From Gimesia maris (GTDB taxonomy: Bacteria; Planctomycetota; Planctomycetia; Planctomycetales; Planctomycetaceae): DNA of 64,000 bases. Under the pieces are notes generated by a model. It did no database searches. It worked only from the letters and a program-made list of their open reading frames with translations, and had not been told where the DNA came from. A program made the position numbers and the translations under genes. The DNA lies in contig NZ_CP042910.1 of the NCBI RefSeq assembly GCF_008298035.1, forward strand, positions 6,029,001 through 6,093,000, in the 5' to 3' direction. Shown here piece by piece: positions 35,157-44,937 of the stretch (the stretch's first letter is position 1; every line of letters starts with the position of its first letter).

Positions 35157-36647
35157 GTGTTTTCAAATCTTAAGAACTGTAGCCCGGCGAAAGTAACAGC
35201 TTTTTCCCTGTTATTCTTCCTGCTGCTCAACGGTGTTTACTATCAAATAATCGACTTGAACATCGAATATCTGAAAGCAGAATCAGGTGTGTTCTTAATG
35301 CATGCCGCTAAGTCCCCTGAAGAAAGCAAGGCATTTTTTGACGAATACGTCTACTCAGCCTACCATGCTCACTTCACGCCAGTAGTTTTTTTGGCGGAAT
35401 ATTATCAGTCTAAGTTATTTGCCACATGCGAAACATGCTGGTATTGGCGACAAATTTTTGTGGCCTCGCTTTTTATGTCCTGTATCGTCTACTTTTCAAT
35501 CAGACTGTCGATGACGGGTAAAGAACTGACACACCCGAACTGGCAAAGAAATCTGACCGGTTTAGCAATAGCCATCGTGTTTGGTTTCCAGCCGATTATT
35601 TCGACTTTAATTGGATGGCCCTTCATGGGAATTCAATTTCTCTGCTTATCAGTATCACTCTTTTCATTCCTGTATCTGTTTGAGTTTACCCAGAGCGGGC
35701 GACGCCTTCACTTATACCTGGCACTGGGACTCGCGTACCTGACGATGCATATCTTTGGAACGGGTCTTGCTATCAGCCTGTCTGTTCTCTTCACGGCAAC
35801 TCTGCTGATTACTTTAAAGTGGTCTCAAACCAGTGATGATAAATTGACGCTCGTGAAATCTTTAATCCCCGTTTTTGTAGTAAGCGCTCTGACACTGGGG
35901 CACACTTACCTGATGCTGAAGGGAGAACTGCATACAGACGCCGAAAACGTCAGTTTCTTTACCAGCATTACGCGTTACGGGGCAATTCTGATTGAATTCC
36001 TGCATACATCTCTCAGATACATCTGGGCACAGGGAGGATGCCATCAGCCGGAAATGCGAGGTATGGAAACGGATTCCATCTATGGCTGGGGACTGGTCAT
36101 CATCGTCTTGATCACCATTTTTTCGAGCATCAATACTTATCTGAAAAAACCTTCAGACGAATTATTAATGCGGATCTCTTTCCTTACTCTGCCAACAATC
36201 ACGTTGTTACTCATTGTGGCGATGATCACGTATCGAATTCAGTCAGAACCATCTCATAACGTCATCATCGGTTATATTAACACCGACCGATATCTGATTT
36301 TCAGTTCGTTTTGCGGCTTAGTCTACTGCCTGGGTCTGTTTTTGAGATCGAACATCAAGATCACAACGAGTGTTGCAGCAGCCTTCTGCATTGCCGCTGT
36401 TTTCAGTATCGCAGGGAATGCGGTTTTCATGCATAAAGTACCTCACATCGTCTGGCCGGAGAAATCCATCTCACATGAAGAATACTGGAATGAAATACTG
36501 CATTCCGTTCAAGCAAACCCGGATCATCAAAACGCCAGCTGGAATCAATCGATGAGCGTGGTTACCGTTTTTGACTTAACGCCTCTGGATTTCCAGGCAT
36601 TGATCGAGAAACAACTCAAGCTACAGAACTCCGCAGAATCGGATTAA
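35157..36647 (+). CDS. polytopic membrane protein, unknown function, second of a tandem paralogue pair
   Basis: A 496-residue paralogue of the preceding gene, collinear over its whole length without obvious gaps. GTG start 35157 with GGAG eight bases upstream. Shared blocks include LNGVYYQIIDLNIEYLKAES, HFTPVVFLAEYYQSKLF, FGFQPIISTLIGWPFMG, HTSLRYIWAQGG, YGWGL and a near-identical YINTDRYLIFSSFCGLV. The spacing of helices is the same. The conserved polar stretches between helices (Glu/His/Trp-rich) could be catalytic. Function unknown; location in a polysaccharide locus is the only hint. Confidence 0.72.
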   Translation: MFSNLKNCSPAKVTAFSLLFFLLLNGVYYQIIDLNIEYLKAESGVFLMHAAKSPEESKAFFDEYVYSAYHAHFTPVVFLAEYYQSKLFATCETCWYWRQIFVASLFMSCIVYFSIRLSMTGKELTHPNWQRNLTGLAIAIVFGFQPIISTLIGWPFMGIQFLCLSVSLFSFLYLFEFTQSGRRLHLYLALGLAYLTMHIFGTGLAISLSVLFTATLLITLKWSQTSDDKLTLVKSLIPVFVVSALTLGHTYLMLKGELHTDAENVSFFTSITRYGAILIEFLHTSLRYIWAQGGCHQPEMRGMETDSIYGWGLVIIVLITIFSSINTYLKKPSDELLMRISFLTLPTITLLLIVAMITYRIQSEPSHNVIIGYINTDRYLIFSSFCGLVYCLGLFLRSNIKITTSVAAAFCIAAVFSIAGNAVFMHKVPHIVWPEKSISHEEYWNEILHSVQANPDHQNASWNQSMSVVTVFDLTPLDFQALIEKQLKLQNSAESD

Positions 36648-36696
36648 AATCGATTCTGCGATATCCCGGAATTGAAACGTCTCTCGGGACGGGATT

Positions 36697-36760
36697 CCGT
36701 TTTACTGTAGCATCTCCAGGTCTATCAGGACCGGGTATCCCAGATTGAGAGTCGCGATGG
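36697..36760 (+). repeat. dispersed intergenic repeat, copy B
   Basis: Begins CCGTTTTACTGTAGCATCTCC and continues with AGGACCGGGTATCCCAGATTGAGAG-like blocks in the same order as the copy at 30531-30592. It lies between converging genes at 36647 and 36807. Confidence 0.65.
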
Positions 36761-36806
36761 TCAGAAATGATGCGTTCCAGCGTAGCAGGGAGCGCGAGAG
36801 GACCAT

Positions 36807-37733
36807 TTATGTCCAGGCACACTTGAGCCACCTCAGGAACTGGCGTATCGAGAAGTAGCAGGCGAGCAAACCGAAGCGAAGCCAGACTCCAAACGCGACC
36901 AGCCACATCAAGACTCCCGGATACTGATGGCGAAAATACTTTCTGTAAAAACGCAGCATGCCCTTGTGTTTGTACCATTCCACAAACACGCGCCGTGAAC
37001 GGCTGCAAGCTCCCTGGAAATGAGATATTTTGGCATCAGGAACAAACATCACGTTCCATCCCTGCTGACGAAAACTCATGCACCAGTCTAAATCTTCGCA
37101 GTGCAGAAAGTAATTCTCATCCAGTCCGCCCACTTGTTCATAGACTTTTCGAGGGACCAGCATACAGGCCCCGGAAATGGCTTCCACTTCTATCGGTTGA
37201 TCGGGTAAAGGCTGTTGATGCAGGTTGAAGTCAGAAAAAAGTCCGGGGTAACGTTTCGAGAGAAAAGACAATCGGAAGACTCGGACAAGAGTTCGCCAGG
37301 GAGTGGGAACCGTGCGTCGCCCGCCGACCTGCTCTGAACCATCACTGTTCAATATCTGCCCCCCCACCATTCCGGCTTTGGGGTTTTCGTTTAAACAATC
37401 AATCATGATTGTGATCGCATTTTCGTGCAATTTGCAGTCAGGATTCAGATACAGCAGATACTCTCCCCCAGCGCGACGCGCCCCCTGATTACAGGCTACT
37501 GCAAAACCAAGGTTCTCCTGATTTAGAACGAATTGTATGCGGGGTTCATCGGGAAATCGGGAGTTCAGTTCTGCCAGACTGTTGTCGGACGAAGCGTTAT
37601 CAACGATCACGACCTCTGTATGTGAGTTGGTCTCAAAAATCGAACCAACGCACAGGGCCAATTTGTCACCCGAGTTATAGTTGACGATAATGACTGAGAC
37701 CAAAACATCCTCGCTGTTTACTTCTCCCATCAT
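36807..37733 (-). CDS. family 2 glycosyltransferase, rhamnosyltransferase-like
   Basis: A 308-residue GT2 enzyme: VSVIIVNYNSGDKLALCVGSI, VDNASSDNS, LGFAVACNQGAR, the NPDCK metal-binding motif, SGACMLVPRKVYEQVGGLDENYFLHCEDLDW typical of the WbbL/rhamnosyltransferase group. Two or three C-terminal hydrophobic segments (about 268-295) may attach it to the membrane. Start is uncertain: ATG 37733 is used here; an in-frame TTG at 37745 and ATG at 37730 are alternatives and none has a clear ribosome site. It works in polysaccharide chain assembly. Confidence 0.85.
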   Translation of the reverse strand: MMGEVNSEDVLVSVIIVNYNSGDKLALCVGSIFETNSHTEVVIVDNASSDNSLAELNSRFPDEPRIQFVLNQENLGFAVACNQGARRAGGEYLLYLNPDCKLHENAITIMIDCLNENPKAGMVGGQILNSDGSEQVGGRRTVPTPWRTLVRVFRLSFLSKRYPGLFSDFNLHQQPLPDQPIEVEAISGACMLVPRKVYEQVGGLDENYFLHCEDLDWCMSFRQQGWNVMFVPDAKISHFQGACSRSRRVFVEWYKHKGMLRFYRKYFRHQYPGVLMWLVAFGVWLRFGLLACYFSIRQFLRWLKCAWT

Positions 37734-37776
37734 TTGGTACCACAAGTTCTAAAAAAGTTATCAATGGTTTCTGGTT

Positions 37777-39891
37777 TTATGGGATTAACAGGACAGACCA
37801 TTGCCCCCAGGATTTCCCCTGGTCTGACAGGACTGCCTTGACTTTTTCCTGAGCATTCAGATCAAATCTGATATTAGACCAGCGATGCGTACTTTCAGGG
37901 ATTTCAAACTGTGTTAATAACTTCCCATCGGAATCGAATACTTCAATTTTCTGTGCCGTAGAATCTGGTCCGGTCATGTACGTGATATTAATGGGTTCGT
38001 GATCAGGTTCAAATTCAATCTCAACCTTTCCTTCGAACTCATCACCCTGACTTCCGGATGTTAAAACCTGGTTTGGATCATCCTCCTTCACATGCGGCGG
38101 CAGCTTTCCTTCAGTCCATTCCGAATTCAGAATTTTAAACTTTGAAGGTGGTTTGCCATCCCAGTCTGAGATGCCTGCGATGAGTGTATTCTCTGCCAGT
38201 TCGATTGGTTTTCCTGGCACAGGTAGTATTCCGGAATCGGTAAGCGCAAATGCGTAAATGGGGCCCTTGATACTGGATTTGTCAACGTACGCGCGCCAGC
38301 CCGTATTGGTGGGGTGGCCTTCTATCGCCGCTGTGACATCGGGCCTTGGTTCGCCACTGATTCCCAACCCCACAACCTGATGACTGCTGTCTGTCAGGAC
38401 AATATATTCAGGAACCGATTTTGTTTGAGGGTCCCAGACCCAGCCTTTGACTCGATACGCAATAGTAGAACCTGATTGAAAAGGCCTCACACTTTCCATG
38501 TGACCCATGCAGGGTTTTTCTGAAATGGAATCAGGCGAAAGCGTCTCGTGGTCGTACTTGTACCAGTCGGTACCAAAAATGGAAAGACGTTGATCCAGTG
38601 ATTGATCGACGGTATCCACCAGGACATCCTTAAAGGGGTATACCTGCCGGGCATAGCTTTCATCGTAATGATTGCGGGCCAGGCCGAAGACCGCCAGCTT
38701 TCTCGTGAAGGCAGTCCCGGAGAAATCTTCAAACGCTTTCAGTTGTGGCGGCAGTAATAACAGGGGAATGCAGATCAAAGCCCCTTTCATCGCCTGAAAG
38801 AAGTATTTGTGAACCGAGGTCTGGTTTACGAATCCAATGATGATTAAGGTGATCCACCCCATTAATGCGGGTGTGGTATAGCGGCTTTCCATTGCGGCCT
38901 GGGGACCGAAATTGATTCTGCCCGTGGCTGTCGCGAGAGCGGTTCCGAAAATGAACAGGAGGAAAGTAAATAATGTCAGATTCACACTGTCAAGGTTGCG
39001 TTTCTTAATAATGAAATACAAGTAGCTGCCGGCTCCCGCCATCAGCAAAACACCAGCGGCTGTCACGCAATGGATATTATTTAACGCTGACTTAAAGGGT
39101 GAACCCAAAAACGTAAACATGAACTGTATTACCAGAAACGGGTGCTGTAACAGACTGTCTACCGAAGAGGCATGCCCTGAGGGTTTTTGATAATTGTTAA
39201 AATAGACTGCAAATATTCCCAGGGCAACAACCACGATCGCCAGTATTGAACGCTTTGAAATGCGGAGAAATAAAGCCTGAACGAACAGGAGCGGGAAGAC
39301 TAAAAGTCCGTTTGCCATCGAAAATGCCGCACAGCAGGCAGAGAGCAAAGAACAAGCCAGGTAAAATATTTTCTTCTCAGTGGAATACTGCCCCAGGTTC
39401 CAGAATGCCAACAGAGAGAACATATAAACGAATAAGAACTGGCTCTGAAAAGCCCAGGTTAAATTGTTATTCTGAACCCACGAGAAAAGCAGACAAATCA
39501 CAAAAAAGTGAATCGCGTATTTATATGGGTCCGATTTCATTCTTTTGGAAATGATTGAAGAAAAGACACATGCGGTTCCCAGCTGAATCAGTAAGTTGAC
39601 ACAAAGCAGAAACGCCCCGGTGCCTCTGAAAAACCTGATATCAATCCAGAACAGAATGCGGGACATAAAGATTCTGTGTTCATTATGCTGCTGTAACCAG
39701 GCGGAATGATCGTGATCCAGGATCTGTAAATAGAATCGTAAATATCCGTCCCACATATCCCAGAAAGGGACCGGAGAGAAATGCGTATAGACGCCCCAGA
39801 GCGTAGTCAGAAACACCAGCAAACTGACTGCCGCAAGATAGAAATTCAGATATGCTGATTTTTGACTTGAAAGCATTGAGACCGTCTTCAT
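37777..39891 (-). CDS. large polytopic membrane protein with C-terminal extracytoplasmic domain, possible GT-C type transferase
   Basis: A 704-residue protein with about 11 helices up to residue 400, then about 300 soluble residues. The first outer loop (HFSPVPFWDMWDGYLRF..DHDHSAWLQQHNEHRIF) is rich in Asp, His and Trp as in GT-C transferases. The tail ends in a domain (TGPDSTAQKIEVFDSDGKLL..STHRWSNIRFDLN..GKSWGQWSVLLI) homologous to the C-terminus of the protein at 31174-33063. It likely transfers lipid-linked sugars in the polysaccharide pathway; inference from topology and context. Confidence 0.68.
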   Translation of the reverse strand: MKTVSMLSSQKSAYLNFYLAAVSLLVFLTTLWGVYTHFSPVPFWDMWDGYLRFYLQILDHDHSAWLQQHNEHRIFMSRILFWIDIRFFRGTGAFLLCVNLLIQLGTACVFSSIISKRMKSDPYKYAIHFFVICLLFSWVQNNNLTWAFQSQFLFVYMFSLLAFWNLGQYSTEKKIFYLACSLLSACCAAFSMANGLLVFPLLFVQALFLRISKRSILAIVVVALGIFAVYFNNYQKPSGHASSVDSLLQHPFLVIQFMFTFLGSPFKSALNNIHCVTAAGVLLMAGAGSYLYFIIKKRNLDSVNLTLFTFLLFIFGTALATATGRINFGPQAAMESRYTTPALMGWITLIIIGFVNQTSVHKYFFQAMKGALICIPLLLLPPQLKAFEDFSGTAFTRKLAVFGLARNHYDESYARQVYPFKDVLVDTVDQSLDQRLSIFGTDWYKYDHETLSPDSISEKPCMGHMESVRPFQSGSTIAYRVKGWVWDPQTKSVPEYIVLTDSSHQVVGLGISGEPRPDVTAAIEGHPTNTGWRAYVDKSSIKGPIYAFALTDSGILPVPGKPIELAENTLIAGISDWDGKPPSKFKILNSEWTEGKLPPHVKEDDPNQVLTSGSQGDEFEGKVEIEFEPDHEPINITYMTGPDSTAQKIEVFDSDGKLLTQFEIPESTHRWSNIRFDLNAQEKVKAVLSDQGKSWGQWSVLLIP

Positions 39892-39945
39892 ACAAAACAG
39901 AATATTTTAAAAGTGTCAGACAGACATCCGCCTGTCAATGAACTG

Positions 39946-40860
39946 TTACTGGTACTTGCCCATTCTTCCAGTCATTGAATGCCAGATTCCGATCGTCATC
40001 ATTTTCCAGTTGGCAAATCTGCTCCCAATAAACAATGAACAGCCGATATAGATGAGAAACAATCTCCGCCGATCCATGTTGCGCCAGGAACGAGAGATCC
40101 AGGGGCGGCGTAACACCCAGATCCCATTTCGAATCAGATAGTAATATCGCAGTGAACCACGTACCGGATGAGATCGCCCGAACAATGTTGTCAACTGATC
40201 GCCCAGACTGTGTTGCATCTGAGCCGCCCCGACACCATACAGCGAGTAACCTTTGTTAATCGCTCTTAAACACCATTCTGTGTCTACATAATCGATAAAC
40301 AGTTCTTCTTCCATCTCACCGATGTCCTGCAATGCCGCCATGGAAATTAAGCAGCCTGAGGAAATGAGATGATCCACCTGGACGACTTCATCTTCTGCAC
40401 ATTCTATCCTTGACAGTTTTCTGCCATCCAGTCTTACAAAAGGTGATTTGAGTTCGCCTTTGATGTCACTGTATTTCGGTCCGACGGCGGCAATTTTATC
40501 ACCCGACTGAGCATGTCTCTGTAATTCAGAATGCAGGGTCTGAATCATCCCCGGGCCGGGCAGACTGTCCTGATCAAACAACACGACATAGCCAGCATTC
40601 TGTTTTTGCGCCTGCCTGATTCCGCAATTAATTGCAGCAGCGATACCAGAGTTTTCTTTCTGATCGATTAATATACCATTCCCAGGAATACGCTCAGATA
40701 TCATGGCCAGTGTGTTCTGGTCATTGCTGTTATCTACAGTAATCACGGTATCTGTCTGATGGCTCAATTCTGCTAACAGATTTTTCAATCCCCCCGGATC
40801 GGGAAAGTAGGTCACTACGATAGAAACCACAGAATCAGATGAGTCGAATTTCGATGCCAT
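39946..40860 (-). CDS. family 2 glycosyltransferase, rhamnosyltransferase-like
   Basis: A 304-residue GT2 enzyme: VSIVVTYFPDPGGLKNLL, TVDNSNDQNT, NSGIAAAINCGIRQA, the DQDS metal-binding motif and SSGCLISMAALQDIGEMEEELFIDYVDTEWCLR. The pattern matches dTDP-rhamnosyltransferases of the RfbF/WbbL type. C-terminal basic and hydrophobic residues suggest membrane association. Presence of rfbA in the locus fits a dTDP-deoxysugar donor. Confidence 0.86.
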   Translation of the reverse strand: MASKFDSSDSVVSIVVTYFPDPGGLKNLLAELSHQTDTVITVDNSNDQNTLAMISERIPGNGILIDQKENSGIAAAINCGIRQAQKQNAGYVVLFDQDSLPGPGMIQTLHSELQRHAQSGDKIAAVGPKYSDIKGELKSPFVRLDGRKLSRIECAEDEVVQVDHLISSGCLISMAALQDIGEMEEELFIDYVDTEWCLRAINKGYSLYGVGAAQMQHSLGDQLTTLFGRSHPVRGSLRYYYLIRNGIWVLRRPWISRSWRNMDRRRLFLIYIGCSLFIGSRFANWKMMTIGIWHSMTGRMGKYQ

Positions 40861-40940
40861 AAGTAATCGATCGATAATTTATACAGGCGAATGACTGAGC
40901 ACTTCATTTCCAGCCGGCTCAATTCACTGCCCGTTGATTT

Positions 40941-42233
40941 TTACATTTGCTGAATCAGTTCGTGAACAAATTCGAACTCGGGACCGGTTCCCTGATTAAA
41001 TAATGATTCACATCGCTCATCGCAGGCATCTTTTAACTCAAGACCTGTCTTGAGTTCAGTCGATCGGCTTTCACAAAGCTCGATCAGTTGATCAGCCAGC
41101 ACATTCGGATCCAGTGAATCAACGGATTTGATCAGGGGGCTGAGCTGTGACAGGTCTTTATTGGCATATTTATTTGTAACCACCTTCACACCATACATGG
41201 CCATCTCAAGAGGCGGATAACTCGGGTGGGGAGAAAGCATCAGGGAAACACCAATGGAAGTTTCCGATAAAATTGTGGCATACTCTTCTAAAGAAACTTT
41301 TCCCACCGACTTGAGTACTGTTGTCGCATTCACAGGAATGTCATCGTGGCATTCCCCTGCAGAAATCACTTCCCACTCGGCTGCGTTGCTGTATTTTTGA
41401 CTCCAGATGGCAATCGTCTGCACGATCAGGGGAAACAGATTTCGTTCCACACTGGGTCTTCCATACACCAGAATCTGTTTCTTCTTGGCCGTATCCCCTT
41501 TTTTCCCTCTCCAGTCATTGAGAACCGGGTTAAACTTGGGCTCAAAGTAATAGGCCTGCTCAAATTGATAATTCTGCTGTTTAAAAAAGTCGAACAGTAA
41601 CCCTGTATTGAAAACTGGAATAGTCAGTTCAGGATGGCGATAAGTGGAATCGGCGAGAGCAAATCTTGTCGACCAGGGATAAAACCCTGGTTCGAAGTCC
41701 TGAACGAGATAAGTCATTTTGCGTTTTGGTGTGGAATAGGCTTCCTGTTGCCACTCCATCGCTCTGAACGCATTGAAAGCAGTCCACCAGGCAGTAGCCA
41801 CAAAGTAATCCTCTTCGCGAATCGGAAGCGTTTTTCCATAACGATTTCCAGAGACGACAATCGAGTTTCCTTCTGAATCTTCCGTACCGATTTCTTGCAC
41901 GGTCCAGTCCGAAAAGAATTCCTTTTCGGGCAGTATGACCGAGGCTTCGTCAGTAACAATGATTCTGACAGAAGGAAACGCTTTAATCATTTCTCGAAAC
42001 AGGCGCAGGGCCGTCGCGATCCCTCCGAAAATATGCTTTTCAGAGAGCGCGGGTACCAGTAAGTTGATTCGTTTTCCCTGTAACTTACTCGATTGAAATT
42101 CAAACGGCGTAATTTCGGGAATCTGGATATCCTGATTCAAACTTACCCGGGTAGATGTTTCCTGATGAACCTGCTTGGCAAGATCATAGAGATATCTATT
42201 TTTCAGGCCTGTTTTAAGAAACCACTTAAGCAT
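40941..42233 (-). CDS. WsaF-like glycosyltransferase (GT-B)
   Basis: A 430-residue protein resembling the rhamnosyltransferase WsaF: an N-terminal Rossmann domain (KRINLLVPALSEKHIFGGIATALRLF, then IIVTDEAS) and a C-terminal one (KKKQILVYGRPSVERNLFPLIV, SVGKVSLEEYATILSETSIGVSLMLSPHPSYPPLEMAMYG). The latter contains the typical GT-B acceptor of the nucleotide diphosphate. Its start overlaps the end of the preceding gene by eight bases. Specificity is not readable from sequence. Confidence 0.8.
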   Translation of the reverse strand: MLKWFLKTGLKNRYLYDLAKQVHQETSTRVSLNQDIQIPEITPFEFQSSKLQGKRINLLVPALSEKHIFGGIATALRLFREMIKAFPSVRIIVTDEASVILPEKEFFSDWTVQEIGTEDSEGNSIVVSGNRYGKTLPIREEDYFVATAWWTAFNAFRAMEWQQEAYSTPKRKMTYLVQDFEPGFYPWSTRFALADSTYRHPELTIPVFNTGLLFDFFKQQNYQFEQAYYFEPKFNPVLNDWRGKKGDTAKKKQILVYGRPSVERNLFPLIVQTIAIWSQKYSNAAEWEVISAGECHDDIPVNATTVLKSVGKVSLEEYATILSETSIGVSLMLSPHPSYPPLEMAMYGVKVVTNKYANKDLSQLSPLIKSVDSLDPNVLADQLIELCESRSTELKTGLELKDACDERCESLFNQGTGPEFEFVHELIQQM

Positions 42234-44937
42234 TCGTGAGCATCCTGGGCATGGTTGACATCAAGTCGAGATTCTCATTGAAGTAGGGATCCCCCTTATC
42301 ATTACGATAAGGAGCATATCTGATTTCTGACATGAGAAAATCCTGTTTGGGAATGAACGAGGATCGGCTTTTCGATTCCAGGTGGTGCAATGCTGCATCA
42401 GCACAGTAAACATTCTGCAGACCCTGTTGATGAGCGCGAATGCAGATATCAACATCACTGCCACAGATAATGAACTGTTCATCAAAACCGCCCAGTTGTT
42501 CGAACTTCGCTCGTTCGATCACCTGGCAGGCACCTGTAATCGCCAGCACATTGCGATTGAGCATGGGAGACACAAACGGGCCTGAACGATGAACGGGCAG
42601 CTGATTCTTGAATACATGGTCGGCCCAGCCTCCCATGCCGACAACAACGCCTGCATGTTGGATTGTATTATCTTCATAAAGTAATTGAGGACCAACTAAA
42701 CCAACTTCAGGTAAACTGGCCATGGAAGCCAGTTTTTCGATCCAGTCTGGTGTAATTACCAATGTGTCATTATTTAAAAACACAAAGACATCACCGGTCG
42801 CTGCTTTCGCGCCAATGTTATTGATCATAGACCAGTTGAACTCAACATCAGCCTCTACGACTTTAATCCTGCTGTCCTGCACAACTGTTGAAAAATACTC
42901 TTTTGACGCAGTCTCTTCTGACCGATTGTCAACAATAATAATTTCCCAGTTGATATGCGAAGATCGATTCCTGATCGACTCGATACAGTCATCCAGCAAA
43001 TCAATTTTGTCTTTGGTCGGTATAATAATCGAAACCCGATGTTCGCTATCAAACCGAAATTGTGGTGAATAGGTAAACAGGCCCTCACCATCGTTGACTT
43101 TAATAAATCTTGAACCGTATTTCTGGTTGAGGAAATCAGCAACCGCCGCTTTTCCTGCGTCATGTGCGTACGGCTTACATTCGGAATTGCTGGAAGTTGA
43201 ATTTTCGTGCTCTCTCCAGTGATAGAGTACTTTGGGTATGTGATACACATTTTCAGCTGCATCACCGGCCCTTAATACAAGATCATAGTCCTGGGCCCCG
43301 TCAAAGCCTCTTCGAATACCACCAACTCGCTCATATAACGATTTCGACAAGCAGAGGAAATGACCAATATAGTTTTGTGAACACAGCAGCGAAGGAGACC
43401 AGTCAGGCTTGAAGAACGGGCTCTGATGTTTTCCATGTTCATTGATGTGATCTTCGTCTGAGTAAAAGAACTCTGACTCAGGAGAACGGTTTATCGCATC
43501 CACAATGAATAACAGGGCATTTTTATTGAGCTCATCATCATGGTCGAGGAACGAAATATAGTCCCCTTCCATCAGTTCCGCGGCACTGATCATCGCCTCT
43601 GAGATATGGCCATTTTCAGTTCGGAATACGGATTTGATTCGCGAATCCTGTTTTGAGTACTCATTAATCACATCACGCACGCGACTTTTTGTAGAGGCGT
43701 CATCGGCAATACAAAGTTCCCAGTTGGAATATGTCTGGGCCAGGACAGACTCGATACAGGCACGAAGAATTTTTTCCTTCGTATTATAGGTCGGTAAAAT
43801 AATTGAGATCAAAGGCGACTTCAATTCCGGGAGCCGCGTCAGGATTTCCTCGGCTTCTTTTATGCCGGTCACTCTGCTCCAGACATCATAATTAGAAGTC
43901 ATGTCCTGATATCGGCGTGGGTCGATCAGCTTCTTCAGTGAACGCGCTGCACGACCAAAACCTCTGAGCGGTCTTGTGATCAGCCACGAATGGCTGTTCA
44001 AAATATTCTGAACCAGTTGATTCAAGTCAGTATTCGTCTGTTTTAAATTTGCAATCTCTTCTTCGAACGTCGAATTCTGTTTTTTGAGCTGTTCAATTTC
44101 TTTTAGCTTCGAGCTATATGACAGCTCCAGATTGAACGAATGACTTGACCACTTGTTCTCGGATTCATCTGGAACAAACTTCTCGAAATCTCGCGGCATA
44201 TTGCTCAGTGAAAGTACTTCATCCGATTGTCCCGTGATAATTCTCTCACCAAGGAGATTCTGCTCCGGCGATGCTTTGTGAATCACACACATCGAATTCA
44301 TGAACTCGATGGAATGAATTGTTCTCAGGATGTCTTCATTAAACGACAGCTGATAATGTTCTTCAAAGTTTCGCAGGAGATCGACCCGTTTTTTGTTAAT
44401 TCCCCAGCTCTCGTGATTGATGATATCGGCCAGGTGTTTGAAAAAGGCCATGGAAGAGAACGGATCAAACAAGCCTCCTCCGAATTCATTCCAGTAACTG
44501 CAGTGCAAGTCTTCCGCGACATACACACCGTTATTTTCCAGGTAAGGGAAGTATCGGTTAAAAGAAGAAATAATATCGCTGGACTTATGCGAACCATCAT
44601 CAATGATAATCTCAAACGACTGGCACTGCTCTAATATTTCCTGTTCTGTCGGATCCTCATTTGCATCACCAATTACGACCATCACATTGGGATTCTCATA
44701 CTTCAGCTTGCCGCTGTCCGGATTGATTTCACACCCAACCGCTTTTTTCAGCGTATCAAAATATTTGGACCAGATATCCAGTGAGCCACCATTCTGAATT
44801 CCGATCTCCAGTAATCGAACAGGAACCGTTCGGAAATCAGCAAACAACCGCTCATACTCTGAAATATAGAGGGTCCATTTATCAGAAACTTTACCTTCAT
44901 GGTTCTTGTAGATATGCTGAAGTGATTTCTTGCTCAT
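42226..44937 (-). CDS. three-domain fusion: methyltransferase-like, GT2, GT2
   Basis: A 903-residue protein. Residues about 25-220 form a SAM methyltransferase-like domain (RLLEIGIQNGGSL at 41-53, IIDDGSHKSSD, VAEDLHCSYW) of the cephalosporin-hydroxylase/rhamnosyl methyltransferase kind. A coiled coil (277-312) and the ILNSHSWLITRPLR segment follow. GT2 domain one (376 on) carries SIILPTYNTKEK and DHDDE (465-469); GT2 domain two (635 on) carries SIIIPTKDKIDLLDD and NND (722-724) and the GACQVIERAKFEQLGGFDEQF block. It may add two sugars and methylate the chain, as in chain-terminating enzymes of ABC-dependent O antigens. Its ATG overlaps the wzt stop (TAATG). Confidence 0.85.
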   Translation of the reverse strand: MSKKSLQHIYKNHEGKVSDKWTLYISEYERLFADFRTVPVRLLEIGIQNGGSLDIWSKYFDTLKKAVGCEINPDSGKLKYENPNVMVVIGDANEDPTEQEILEQCQSFEIIIDDGSHKSSDIISSFNRYFPYLENNGVYVAEDLHCSYWNEFGGGLFDPFSSMAFFKHLADIINHESWGINKKRVDLLRNFEEHYQLSFNEDILRTIHSIEFMNSMCVIHKASPEQNLLGERIITGQSDEVLSLSNMPRDFEKFVPDESENKWSSHSFNLELSYSSKLKEIEQLKKQNSTFEEEIANLKQTNTDLNQLVQNILNSHSWLITRPLRGFGRAARSLKKLIDPRRYQDMTSNYDVWSRVTGIKEAEEILTRLPELKSPLISIILPTYNTKEKILRACIESVLAQTYSNWELCIADDASTKSRVRDVINEYSKQDSRIKSVFRTENGHISEAMISAAELMEGDYISFLDHDDELNKNALLFIVDAINRSPESEFFYSDEDHINEHGKHQSPFFKPDWSPSLLCSQNYIGHFLCLSKSLYERVGGIRRGFDGAQDYDLVLRAGDAAENVYHIPKVLYHWREHENSTSSNSECKPYAHDAGKAAVADFLNQKYGSRFIKVNDGEGLFTYSPQFRFDSEHRVSIIIPTKDKIDLLDDCIESIRNRSSHINWEIIIVDNRSEETASKEYFSTVVQDSRIKVVEADVEFNWSMINNIGAKAATGDVFVFLNNDTLVITPDWIEKLASMASLPEVGLVGPQLLYEDNTIQHAGVVVGMGGWADHVFKNQLPVHRSGPFVSPMLNRNVLAITGACQVIERAKFEQLGGFDEQFIICGSDVDICIRAHQQGLQNVYCADAALHHLESKSRSSFIPKQDFLMSEIRYAPYRNDKGDPYFNENLDLMSTMPRMLTNA

